In this document: piece by piece, positions 8,077 through 15,137 of the stretch
How the letters are laid out: the number at the start of each line of letters is the position of its first letter
Position numbering within the stretch: the first letter of the stretch is position 1
Source of the DNA: Thalassotalea_A litorea
GTDB taxonomy: Bacteria > Pseudomonadota > Gammaproteobacteria > Enterobacterales > Alteromonadaceae
Length of the DNA: 21,832 nt
Assembly: GCF_043642205.1 (NCBI RefSeq)
Contig: NZ_JBHZSG010000051.1
Coordinates: forward strand, 1 to 21,832
Direction: 5' to 3'
Translations under genes and position numbers: made by a program
Notes under the pieces: generated by a model
Told to the model about the DNA's origin: nothing
Seen by the model: the letters and a program-made list of their open reading frames with translations, nothing else
Database searches by the model: none

Positions 8077-8517
8077 ATGCGAAATAAAAGTAGCAGTAAA
8101 GGATTTACATTAATCGAGTTAATGGTCGTCGTTGCAATTATTGGTATTTTGTCGGCCATTGCCTACCCGGCTTATCAGGACTCTGTGCGCAAAGCCAGGC
8201 GCACGGATGCCCATACAGGGATGATGTCGATGATGCTGGCGCAACAAAAACTGAGAGGTAACTGTCCGTTTTTTGGCCAGGCCTTAGGCAGTGCAAACAG
8301 TTGTGGCGCATCAGGCAGTGCAACAACGGTAAAGGGTAGCAGTGCCAGTCAGGAAGGGTATTATTCGTTTGCGTTAAGTAACGCCAGTGGCAATAGCTAT
8401 ACCATTACCGCGACCGCGCTTGGCGCACAAGCCCAGGATACAGGCTGTACCAGTATTACTTTAACGGTCAATGCCAGTAACCCCAAAGGACTAAAAGCGC
8501 CGACCGGTTGTTGGTAA
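8077..8517 (+). CDS. PilE-like type IV pilin, cluster A
   Basis: The 146-aa protein has a classical pilin signature: leader MRNKSSSKG, then FTLIELMVVVAIIGILSAIAYPAYQDSVRKAR, with Glu at +5. It ends in TGCW, and its Cys pairs fit the PilE minor-pilin type of Gammaproteobacteria. ATG codons at 8074 and 8077 are both possible; AAGGAG at 8065–8070 gives a 6-base spacing to 8077. It lies 10 bases after pilV and closes the cluster A operon, followed by a strong terminator. It is the only pilE of the two plus-strand cassettes. Whether it is a major shaft pilin or a minor one cannot be told from sequence; its place at the end of a minor-pilin operon suggests the latter. Confidence 0.9.
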   Translation: MRNKSSSKGFTLIELMVVVAIIGILSAIAYPAYQDSVRKARRTDAHTGMMSMMLAQQKLRGNCPFFGQALGSANSCGASGSATTVKGSSASQEGYYSFALSNASGNSYTITATALGAQAQDTGCTSITLTVNASNPKGLKAPTGCW

Positions 8518-8532
8518 TCACATATAACCTTT

Positions 8533-8561
8533 AAAAAAAGGCCCTTATCGGGCCTTTTTTT
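8533..8561 (+). terminator. Rho-independent terminator after cluster A pilE
   Basis: A-rich stem AAAAAAAGGCCC pairs with GGGCCTTTTTTT around a TTATC loop, 15 bases past the pilE stop. It marks the end of the cluster A operon and implies that cluster B has its own promoter. Confidence 0.9.
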
Positions 8562-8716
8562 ATGGCTGAATTTATTGGCCTATCTCAAAATTATTGCAGC
8601 TGGCTTTTACCACATCCTCCTAACTCATTATGGCATATACAAATAAAATCATTGCGGGCGCAGAATAAACAATGGTAGTCTAAAAAACAGACAGGTAGTA
8701 GTCGTCGTTTAACTCC

Positions 8717-8730
8717 TAATAAATTTATTA
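8717..8730. promoter_or_regulatory. 14-bp AT-only palindrome upstream of cluster B
   Basis: TAATAAATTTATTA is a perfect palindrome in the short region between the cluster A terminator and cluster B. It may be part of the cluster B promoter or a regulator site; it is followed by a small hairpin, ATCCG-CTAAT-CGGAT (8737–8751). Confidence 0.3.
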
Positions 8731-8768
8731 TGGATGATCCGCTAATCGGATAGATACACGGGATGTAA

Positions 8769-8783
8769 CCCTTCTTTAAGGGG
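8769..8783 (+). promoter_or_regulatory. Hairpin that would mask the fimT ribosome site (cluster B)
   Basis: CCCTT (8769–8773) pairs with AAGGG (8778–8782) around a CTTT loop; the right arm is the only good Shine-Dalgarno of the ATG at 8792. The CCC arm could instead pair with GGG at 8760–8762, giving two exclusive structures. This resembles a translational switch; function is inference. Confidence 0.4.
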
Positions 8784-8791
8784 TAGGAAAA

Positions 8792-9466
8792 ATGACAAAT
8801 AAATCTCACCTGAGCGCTACAGGTGCTGCAATATCGGCAGTTAGGGAAGACGTTCAAGTTGCTTCCCCAGTGCTTTGCCACAAAAATTTGCCATTTAGGC
8901 TTGCAAACAATAACGCGTTTAGCTTTATTGAGCTGCTTATCGTCATCGCTATCGTCGCCATACTTGCTGTCATTGCTGTTCCATCTTTTTTGCAGAGCGT
9001 TAAATCCCGAAATTTAGTTGCGGCGACAGAAGATCTCTACAGCTACCTGCAACAAGCACGCATGGAATCCTTATCTCGTTCACAATCTATCTATTTTAAT
9101 ATCTCAGCACCCGGGACGGATAACTGGGCTTATGGGATCAATGCTGATACCAGCTGTGACCCGTCGCTAACGAGTAATATTAGTCCCTCTGCATGCGTTT
9201 TAAGGTTCGATAACGGTGATAAGGTTCACAATGATCTGGATGATAATGTGTTGAGTCGTATCGATGCCAGTCAATATCCAAGCATAAAGTTATTAGCATC
9301 TACTACCTCCATAAATTTTGAACCCCGACGCGGAACCGCCAGTGAAAATGTGGAAATTACGCTGTCAAATGGCGAGGCGTTAAGCACTAAAATCCACGTA
9401 TCCCGGCTTGGAAATCTCAATATTTGCTCTTCCAATCTGAGTGATTATCAGGAATGCAAAGGATGA
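8792..9466 (+). CDS. FimT/GspH-like minor pseudopilin with atypical leader, cluster B
   Basis: The 224-aa product contains the FimT motif AFSFIELLIVIAIVAILAVIAVPSFL and then LQSVKSRNLVAATEDLYSYLQQARMESLSRS, matching the cluster A FimT. The ATG at 8792 has AAGGGG 8 bases upstream, but gives a 42-residue leader, and the residue before the cleavage site is Ala42 instead of the nearly invariant Gly. Glu47 (+5) is kept. An alternative TTG at 8888 would give a normal 10-residue leader (MPFRLANNNA) but has no ribosome site. If TTG is used, the stretch 8792–8887 is an untranslated leader that holds three adjacent stem-loops. The gene overlaps pilW by 4 bases (ATGA), as in cluster A. The FimT identity is firm; the true start is uncertain. 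Confidence 0.8.
   Translation: MTNKSHLSATGAAISAVREDVQVASPVLCHKNLPFRLANNNAFSFIELLIVIAIVAILAVIAVPSFLQSVKSRNLVAATEDLYSYLQQARMESLSRSQSIYFNISAPGTDNWAYGINADTSCDPSLTSNISPSACVLRFDNGDKVHNDLDDNVLSRIDASQYPSIKLLASTTSINFEPRRGTASENVEITLSNGEALSTKIHVSRLGNLNICSSNLSDYQECKG
8807..8867 (+). other. Three abutting stem-loops in the fimT leader (cluster B)
   Basis: The stems are CACCTG/CAGGTG (8807–8825), CTGC/GCAG (8826–8840) and GGGAAG/CTTCCC (8844–8867). They lie almost edge to edge upstream of the conserved pilin core. They could be a structured RNA element or chance hairpins in the coding sequence of the odd leader. No match to the c-di-GMP-I riboswitch core was found by eye. Confidence 0.35.
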
Positions 9467-10239
9467 GCAGGGCAAGGCAAGGTGGTTTCAGCTTAGTCGA
9501 GTTGCTTGTTGCCATGGTACTCGGGATGATGGTATTGAGCGGAATTACCAGCATTTACGTCAGTACCGTGAAATCAAGCGCTGATACCCTAAAATCCAGC
9601 AAACTGAACACGCAATTAATGACCATCATGTCGGTGATGAGCAATGATATCAGGCGAGCGGGATTTTGGGGCAATTTCACTTCACAACCCACGTTGAACC
9701 CTTTTAATCAACTTAATGACACTGCATTGGTAATCATTAATAACGTCAGCTCCGATACTCAAATTACAGCGAATGCCGATACAGATGGTCAGTGCGTTTT
9801 GTTCGCCTATGACGAAAATGAAAATGGCATCGTTGATGCCGCAACAGAATATTTCGGCTTTCGGTTAAATGCTGGCGTCGCACAAATGCGGGCTGTGGGT
9901 ACGGTTACCGATGGCGATAGTTGCAACAATGGCGTTTGGTTAGATCTCAGTGACAGCGATCTATACACCATTACCCAGCTGACTTTTAATCCTAAAAATT
10001 CCAGGTGCATTGATTCATCCGAACCTAATGGCATTGACGATGATGGTTTAAGTAGTACCAATGATGCCGAAGAAGCAAATTGTTACACCACGGTGCCAGC
10101 CAGTGGCAGTGGTGTTATCACGGTCGAAACTCGTGAAATAGAAATAACCTTAGCGGGAATGTTAAACAAAGACACGGATGTAACCATGGCAATTAATCAA
10201 AGTGTCAGGGTTCGAAATGATTTAATAAGGGTAAGATAG
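9463..10239 (+). CDS. PilW-like minor pilin, cluster B
   Basis: The 258-aa prepilin begins MSRARQGG|FSLVELLVAMVLGM, with Glu at +5. I chose the ATG at 9463: it overlaps the fimT stop as ATGA and AGGA lies 9 bases upstream, whereas the in-frame ATG at 9454 leaves no spacing. NDIRRAGFW and a calcium-type loop DENENGIVD are shared with the cluster A PilW, as are EYFGFRLNAG and VTDGDSC. The acidic run of the cluster A protein is replaced by a less acidic one (GIDDDGLSSTNDAEEANC). pilX follows after only 2 bases, so translation is probably coupled. Its expected role is in a second tip complex. Confidence 0.85.
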   Translation: MSRARQGGFSLVELLVAMVLGMMVLSGITSIYVSTVKSSADTLKSSKLNTQLMTIMSVMSNDIRRAGFWGNFTSQPTLNPFNQLNDTALVIINNVSSDTQITANADTDGQCVLFAYDENENGIVDAATEYFGFRLNAGVAQMRAVGTVTDGDSCNNGVWLDLSDSDLYTITQLTFNPKNSRCIDSSEPNGIDDDGLSSTNDAEEANCYTTVPASGSGVITVETREIEITLAGMLNKDTDVTMAINQSVRVRNDLIRVR

Positions 10240-10241
10240 GT

Positions 10242-11465
10242 ATGAAGGCGTATAACCTAAGTAATCGCAGATATCGGCAACAGGGAATGGCTGTATTGAC
10301 AATCTCGATTGTCTTAATGGTGCTAATTTCCATGGTTTCTGTGTATTTGGCTCGCACGGTATTATTTGAGCAAAAGATCGTAAATAACGATTTTCGCGCT
10401 AAAACGACATTTGAGGCAGCAGAAGCCGGTATGGCTATAGCCCTTGAATACCTTGCAGACGGTATCGATCGTAACAATGATGGTGTTATCGACCCGGTGT
10501 TTGATACCGACACTGATGGTATTGGTGATTCGCCAAGTGGACCGGTTGGAACGGCCCTGGTAACGGTGACGGTAAATGAAGTTACTTCTGGCGATATTTC
10601 GTCATTACAGGTAATTTCTCAGGCAGTGAGTGATGACAGGTCTTCCACGAAAACCGTTTCGGCGACGATGCAGTCACTCGATCCCTTACCTAATCATCCA
10701 GATAATCCATTAACAACGCGTGGCGCATTAGATGTTAATGGTTCAGCCACAATACATAACCCAGAAGGGCACTCAACCATTTGGAGTGGTGGCGATGTCG
10801 ATATTGGATCGAACAACTCAACCGCTACTTATGTGGCGGATCCGACCGATGCCAATTACCCCGCATGTATGGATATCCCAAGGGCTTGTGGGGAAATTCA
10901 AACCTCAAATAAAGAGACTGTCGGTTTGGACATTCTTGAGCATGACAGCGATCTCGCTAATTTAAGCCCAGCAGGCATATTTGAAAACTTTTTTGGCATG
11001 TCGCCAGCGGCGTATCGTGAACTAATGGCAACCGTCGTTGTTGATCCGGCAAATCCGTCTGAAACGCGGGAATGTGCGGCCAATAGCTATGCTTCATGCG
11101 TAGAAGGTGCAACCAGCAAGGTGATTTGGTACGAAGGTAATGTTGAAATTAATGGTGGTACAGTCGGATGTCGAAGCGGTGTCAGTGGTTCCAATTTGTG
11201 TTCCACGGCTGATGAAGCGCCTTCCATTTTAATCATCAATGGGGATGTTGAATTTAAAGGCTCACCACACTTTTATGGTGTGGTTTTTGTGATGGGAACG
11301 GCAACCGCATCCGGTAATTCAACGTTTCATGGGGCAGTGATATCGGGCGGCACGTTTAACTCGACTAGCGGTAGTCTCGATATTCATTTTAATACTGGGC
11401 TATTAAAAAAGACTCGTGAAGGTGCCCGACGAACCATTGCTGCCGGAAGCTGGAAAGATTTCTAG
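10242..11465 (+). CDS. Long PilX-like minor pilin with beta-helix-like C-terminal domain, cluster B
   Basis: The 407-aa paralogue of the cluster A PilX has cleavage at QQG15|MAVLTISIVLMVL, no Glu at +5, and VNNDFRAKTTFEAAEAGMA after the helix. The calcium-type loop DRNNDGVID (76–84) is exactly conserved. The C-terminal Gly/Ser/Asn-rich beta region is retained in full (GGDVDIGSNN, EGNVEINGG, NGDVEFKGS, FYGVVFVMG, FHGAVISGG). DNA differences from the cluster A gene in this region are mostly at third codon positions, which points to an old duplication kept under protein-level constraint rather than recent gene conversion. It lies between pilW and pilV with 2- and 8-base gaps. The pilin family is secure, the domain fold is inference. 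Confidence 0.8.
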   Translation: MKAYNLSNRRYRQQGMAVLTISIVLMVLISMVSVYLARTVLFEQKIVNNDFRAKTTFEAAEAGMAIALEYLADGIDRNNDGVIDPVFDTDTDGIGDSPSGPVGTALVTVTVNEVTSGDISSLQVISQAVSDDRSSTKTVSATMQSLDPLPNHPDNPLTTRGALDVNGSATIHNPEGHSTIWSGGDVDIGSNNSTATYVADPTDANYPACMDIPRACGEIQTSNKETVGLDILEHDSDLANLSPAGIFENFFGMSPAAYRELMATVVVDPANPSETRECAANSYASCVEGATSKVIWYEGNVEINGGTVGCRSGVSGSNLCSTADEAPSILIINGDVEFKGSPHFYGVVFVMGTATASGNSTFHGAVISGGTFNSTSGSLDIHFNTGLLKKTREGARRTIAAGSWKDF

Positions 11466-11473
11466 GAGAAAAC

Positions 11474-13552
11474 ATGAAAACCAATAAAGGATTTGGACTG
11501 GTAGAGGTACTTGTAGCGCTTGCGATACTGGCTGTGGGGTTACTCGCCGTTGCGGTATTTCAGTCTGAAGTGATTGACAATAGCAGTGAAAATAAATCTC
11601 GGGCAGAAGCGATAGCGATTGCCCAACAACGATTGGAAGAGATGCGAAATTACACTGGCCAGGCGAGTGATGCAGATGAATTTAATGCCTTATTTCCGCT
11701 AACAACAGGTTTTGGCAATAGCATGACTTTGCCTGGAAATAATGCACAATTTACGCGCACGGAAAGGGTTAATCAGACGGCAGATACCAAACAAATCACA
11801 GTGATGGTAAGTTGGCAATCAAGCCAGGGGAGTACCGAGCAGGTCGTTCTAAATACGGAAATTGGTTTCGAATCTCCATCGTTGACCGGTCAGCTCGGTA
11901 TGGACTTAAGCAATGATCCTTTGGTGCGCTCGGCAACAGGCCGAGCAGTATTAGGAGCCGGTCAGGTTGCAGCCGGGGAGCAGGCTAATATAACCAGCAA
12001 TGGCGATTTAACCGGGTTACTCGATCGTGGCGATGGCGATCTACGTCTAACCAATGGTGATAAGGACGGAGACGATATTGTCCTAACGTTAGAGGATGCC
12101 TGTGAACTTGATGATAATGGCCAGCGCAGCACGTTACCCTGTACCGGCTTCGTCGAAATTTCAGGCAAGGTGTATATTGATATCGCCACCCAAAGTAAAC
12201 TGAAACCCGGCGATATCTATGTCAAAGCATCAGATGCAGCCTATTGCCAACGCTTTTATACCAGTGGTGTGGAAAGCGACGGGAACCCGCAAGCCTTTCA
12301 AATTGACGACTCAACGGCATCAGCAAATCTAACATCAAATGGCGATTATCATTACTTTAATTATACCTGTTACCTTGGTGGCGGCTGGCATGGCAATATC
12401 GGGGTGATGTTGGCTGATGGTATCTCTCAACGAGATAAGATTTGTCAAGGAGACCCTACCTCTTTAGATGCGTTTTCCGATCCGAAAATAGCGGCAAGAC
12501 GTGTTTACCGGGGCATGGCTTATGCTACGTCTAACGGTCAGCCACTGACTGATTTAGATGGTGAAACCATCTATTATTCAGTAGGCGTTTCCGATGCCTT
12601 AAAGTTGCCGCAATCCGGGCAAGCTTCCCATGATTTTGTTGTCGCAGATATGAGCCCGGGTAATAATGCCGGTGAACTTTGCCTGTTGGAAAGTATTATG
12701 GTGCGAGCTGATAGTTACATCGATGGTGAGCCGGGTAAGTTATTTGCCGGTGTCCCTACCGATTTTTTCTGTCTAAACACCGATTCTAGCTTTATCGATG
12801 CGACAAAAATGGATGCCTTTGGGTTTGAGATGGACTCTTATTGTCCATTTGATCCAAGCGACCCACCGTCAATACGTCATGAAGTTAGTTTTATTGCGAA
12901 TATTGATACGACATTCCCGATCACAAAATTTAGCCCGGATGCAAATACCTCTGATGGTGCGGATAACTGCCATTACCAAGGATTTAACACTGTTTTAAAT
13001 GGTTATCAGGTTAAATACACTTGTGATGTTTATGACTGGGGAAATGGCTGGGATGGTTACATTGAATTTGATGATAACGCCAGTGTGTTTAGCTGCGATC
13101 GCAACAGGCAGTATTTAACCAGTGTTAGTTCTGATAGCAGTATCGACAGTTTTAATTGTTCGGCAATAGACTACTCGACGTATGGTGAGGTAACGTTTAG
13201 CGGTAATATCACGACGACGACCAGTTTCAGTTTTATCGAGGCGGTTTTTTCAGATTCTACTAGTGGTTCCTGTAGCATATCGCCAGATTTTGATACCTAT
13301 TCTTGCCGCAGTAATCCTATAGATTTAATTCATAGCTTTACCGGAAATTTAAGTATCAACATCGCCGATGGTGCCGGAGGCAATAAACCTCAAGTGTGCA
13401 TCGTGGATGTCAGTGCGGTTAGCGCTGCAGCCGATACTGTGGCTGTCAATGTAAATAAAGGCTCTACCGCAGTGGCTCTTCAATCGTTAGCACTTGGTGA
13501 ATACCAGGTGGATTTGCATGTCATCGCCCACAACGATAATTGTGCTGGTTGA
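11474..13552 (+). CDS. Giant PilV-like minor pilin with Cys-rich repeated C-terminal region, cluster B
   Basis: The 692-aa protein starts MKTNKG|FGLVEVLVALAILAVGLLA with Glu11 at +5, and AGGAG 5 bases upstream of the ATG. All 16 cysteines of the cluster A PilV are present in the same order (210 to 690). Blocks such as ILDRGDGDLRLTNGD-like LLDRGDGDLRLTNGD, GDIYVKASDAAYCQR and CYLGGGWHGNIG are shared, and CPFDPSDPPS precedes the second repeat. The last two repeat units (about 470–562 and 570–642) are much more diverged than the first, apart from their cysteines and the Y-x-C and W-x-G-like positions. It ends the cluster; no pilE follows, only a terminator shared with nadE. It is probably a second tip adhesin variant; that role is inference. 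Confidence 0.8.
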   Translation: MKTNKGFGLVEVLVALAILAVGLLAVAVFQSEVIDNSSENKSRAEAIAIAQQRLEEMRNYTGQASDADEFNALFPLTTGFGNSMTLPGNNAQFTRTERVNQTADTKQITVMVSWQSSQGSTEQVVLNTEIGFESPSLTGQLGMDLSNDPLVRSATGRAVLGAGQVAAGEQANITSNGDLTGLLDRGDGDLRLTNGDKDGDDIVLTLEDACELDDNGQRSTLPCTGFVEISGKVYIDIATQSKLKPGDIYVKASDAAYCQRFYTSGVESDGNPQAFQIDDSTASANLTSNGDYHYFNYTCYLGGGWHGNIGVMLADGISQRDKICQGDPTSLDAFSDPKIAARRVYRGMAYATSNGQPLTDLDGETIYYSVGVSDALKLPQSGQASHDFVVADMSPGNNAGELCLLESIMVRADSYIDGEPGKLFAGVPTDFFCLNTDSSFIDATKMDAFGFEMDSYCPFDPSDPPSIRHEVSFIANIDTTFPITKFSPDANTSDGADNCHYQGFNTVLNGYQVKYTCDVYDWGNGWDGYIEFDDNASVFSCDRNRQYLTSVSSDSSIDSFNCSAIDYSTYGEVTFSGNITTTTSFSFIEAVFSDSTSGSCSISPDFDTYSCRSNPIDLIHSFTGNLSINIADGAGGNKPQVCIVDVSAVSAAADTVAVNVNKGSTAVALQSLALGEYQVDLHVIAHNDNCAG

Positions 13553-13570
13553 ACGCTGATAACCCAATAT

Positions 13571-13599
13571 AAAAAAGCCGCGCTGAGCGCGGCTTTTTT
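13571..13599. terminator. Bidirectional terminator between cluster B and nadE
   Basis: AAAAAAGCCGCGC-TGA-GCGCGGCTTTTTT is a symmetrical hairpin with an A-tract and a T-tract, placed between the convergent pilV (ends 13552) and nadE (ends 13621). It can serve both strands. Confidence 0.92.
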
Positions 13600-13620
13600 A
13601 TTGCTTACAGCAGATTCTAT

Positions 13621-14451
13621 TTAATCATAAATACAAGGGATCGGCTTGCGCTTATGTTGGGTCCGCAGGTAGATATCGATTAATGTCTTTTCTACATGCG
13701 ACGAAACGTCTTTGCCTTCTAAAAAGTCATCAATGTTATCGTAAGTTAGTCCCAGAGCATCCTCGTCTGTTTTGCCTGGGGCCAATTCTTCTAAATCGGC
13801 GGTCGGCGCTTTAGTGATTAATATCTGAGGCGCTCCCAGTGCTTCTGCCAATTGCCTAACCTGACGTTTGCTCAGGCCAAATAGCGGGATCATATCGCAG
13901 GCGCCGTCTCCCCACTTAGTGAAAAAGCCAGTGATATTTTCTGCGCTATGATCGGTACCAAGAACCAGACCGCCCAGGATCCCGGCAAGATGGTATTGCA
14001 TGACCATACGGGTACGCGCTTTCACATTGCCTTTCGAAAAGTCCAGACGATTATTATCGGCCGTGAGTAATCCCGATTGTTCCAGCACGGTTACCGCTTC
14101 TTCGTGAATACCTTCGGCGCCAGCCATGATATTGGTGGTCAATACTTGGCTGGGCTGAATAAATGTTAATGCAAGCTGCGCATCTTGTTCATCGGCCTGT
14201 ACGTTATAAGGCAGTCTTACGGCGATAAATTTATAGCCACCGCCATGTTCTTCATTTAGTTCATTGACCGCCAGTTGCGCGAGTCGTCCACAGGTTGATG
14301 AATCAACGCCACCGCTAATCCCCAGAATAAGATGCTTCAAGCCAGAGCCAACCAATTGCTCCTTGATAAAATTAATCCGTCGGGTGATTTCAAATTGCGT
14401 GTCGATTACGGGCAACACTTTCATCTCATCGATGATTGCCTGACGATCCAT
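13621..14451 (-). CDS. nadE: NH3-dependent NAD(+) synthetase
   Basis: The 276-aa protein makes NAD+ from deamido-NAD+, ATP and ammonia, the last step of NAD biosynthesis. The PP-loop GISGGVDSS (44–52) binds ATP. Other family blocks are IAVRLPYNVQADEQD (76–90), GTDHSAENITGFFTKWGDG (165–183) and KAPTADLEE (214–222). There is no glutamine-amidotransferase domain, so it is the short ammonia-using form, and its length equals that of the E. coli enzyme (275 aa). The ATG at 14451 has a GAGG ribosome site about 7 bases upstream. A small lipoprotein gene lies 73 bases upstream on the same strand and may share its transcript. No oddities were seen. Confidence 0.96.
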   Translation of the reverse strand: MDRQAIIDEMKVLPVIDTQFEITRRINFIKEQLVGSGLKHLILGISGGVDSSTCGRLAQLAVNELNEEHGGGYKFIAVRLPYNVQADEQDAQLALTFIQPSQVLTTNIMAGAEGIHEEAVTVLEQSGLLTADNNRLDFSKGNVKARTRMVMQYHLAGILGGLVLGTDHSAENITGFFTKWGDGACDMIPLFGLSKRQVRQLAEALGAPQILITKAPTADLEELAPGKTDEDALGLTYDNIDDFLEGKDVSSHVEKTLIDIYLRTQHKRKPIPCIYD

Positions 14452-14524
14452 GGTAAACCTCGAAAATGCAGTAAAAATCTTAGTTTATCAATGTTATTGG
14501 CCAGTGACTATACGTGCTTTGCAA

Positions 14525-14809
14525 TTATCGGCTCATACAATTTGCCGAATCGTTATTGCCCTTGTTTTGTAAGTCACGATCTTTACATGTCTGCAGCCAT
14601 TGCTCGCAATTTTCGATATCATCGGCCTCGCATTTCGCTGCAATGCAAAATCCCGCATCATCTTGCTCCGTGCACTCGACAATGCGAATTCCAGTGACCA
14701 TATCCTGGTCAAAATTAAAATCTTCGCTTTGTCGTTCACTCCCTTCAAAGTAGCTGCAAGCCGAAACCGATAGTATGCAGACAATCATTAGAGCTATTTT
14801 TCGTCTCAT
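14525..14809 (-). CDS. Small Cys-rich lipoprotein of unknown function
   Basis: The 94-aa product has a lipoprotein signal: MRRKIALMIVCILSVSAC, lipobox V-S-A-C with Cys18 as the lipidation site. The mature part is acidic and carries six further cysteines (46, 55, 60, 68, 75, 91), enough for three disulfides, in a short region after VTGIRIVEC. The ATG at 14809 is chosen because GGGAGG lies 9 bases upstream and the lipobox then falls at the normal distance; the longer in-frame reading to 14959 adds 50 residues with no signal logic. I do not recognise a family. It lies upstream of nadE on the same strand and is probably anchored in the outer membrane, since Ser is at +2. Confidence 0.7.
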   Translation of the reverse strand: MRRKIALMIVCILSVSACSYFEGSERQSEDFNFDQDMVTGIRIVECTEQDDAGFCIAAKCEADDIENCEQWLQTCKDRDLQNKGNNDSANCMSR

Positions 14810-15137
14810 GGCGTTGTGCCTCCCGGCGTGGTTTAATGAACTGATTAATAAAACGCTAGTCTCTTCTGTTGCATAAATCCAGCAAGGGCCAAGATAGGTG
14901 ATGCAAATCGTTACGCAACAGCTACCGTTATGGCCGATTGCGTCGTTGATTACTTTCAAACGTTAATCGTCTTAAGACATTGCTTTACCTGGCAGGCAAT
15001 TGCAGATAATCTTGGGCTAACTTGACTTATAATATGAACCTAAAAAATCGATGCTGCGAATTCATAGGTATAGTTATTGCCTGTGTTATTATCGGCACTG
15101 ATGTATCTTCTGTTATGGAAAATCGTAAGGAACGGCA
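14810..15137. other. 328-bp non-coding region between the lipoprotein gene and glnB
   Basis: This region holds the divergent promoters of the lipoprotein (minus) and glnB (plus). A TATAAT box at 15028–15033 is the best -10 candidate for glnB, but no -35 at proper spacing accompanies it. A TGGCAG…TTGC motif near 14990–15003 resembles a sigma-54 site with the spacing one base short. No gene was found. Confidence 0.5.

Noticed and set aside
8690..8890. c-di-GMP-I riboswitch upstream of cluster B, as seen ahead of some pilus genes
   Set aside because: The conserved core elements (such as the GCAAAGC and AGGGCAAACC segments) were not found by eye.
14810..14959. 50-residue N-terminal extension of the small lipoprotein
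   Set aside because: It would bury the lipoprotein signal, while ATG 14809 has a strong ribosome site.
14988..15004. Sigma-54-like site upstream of glnB (TGGCAG…TTGC)
   Set aside because: The distance between GG and GC is one base short of the strict sigma-54 spacing.
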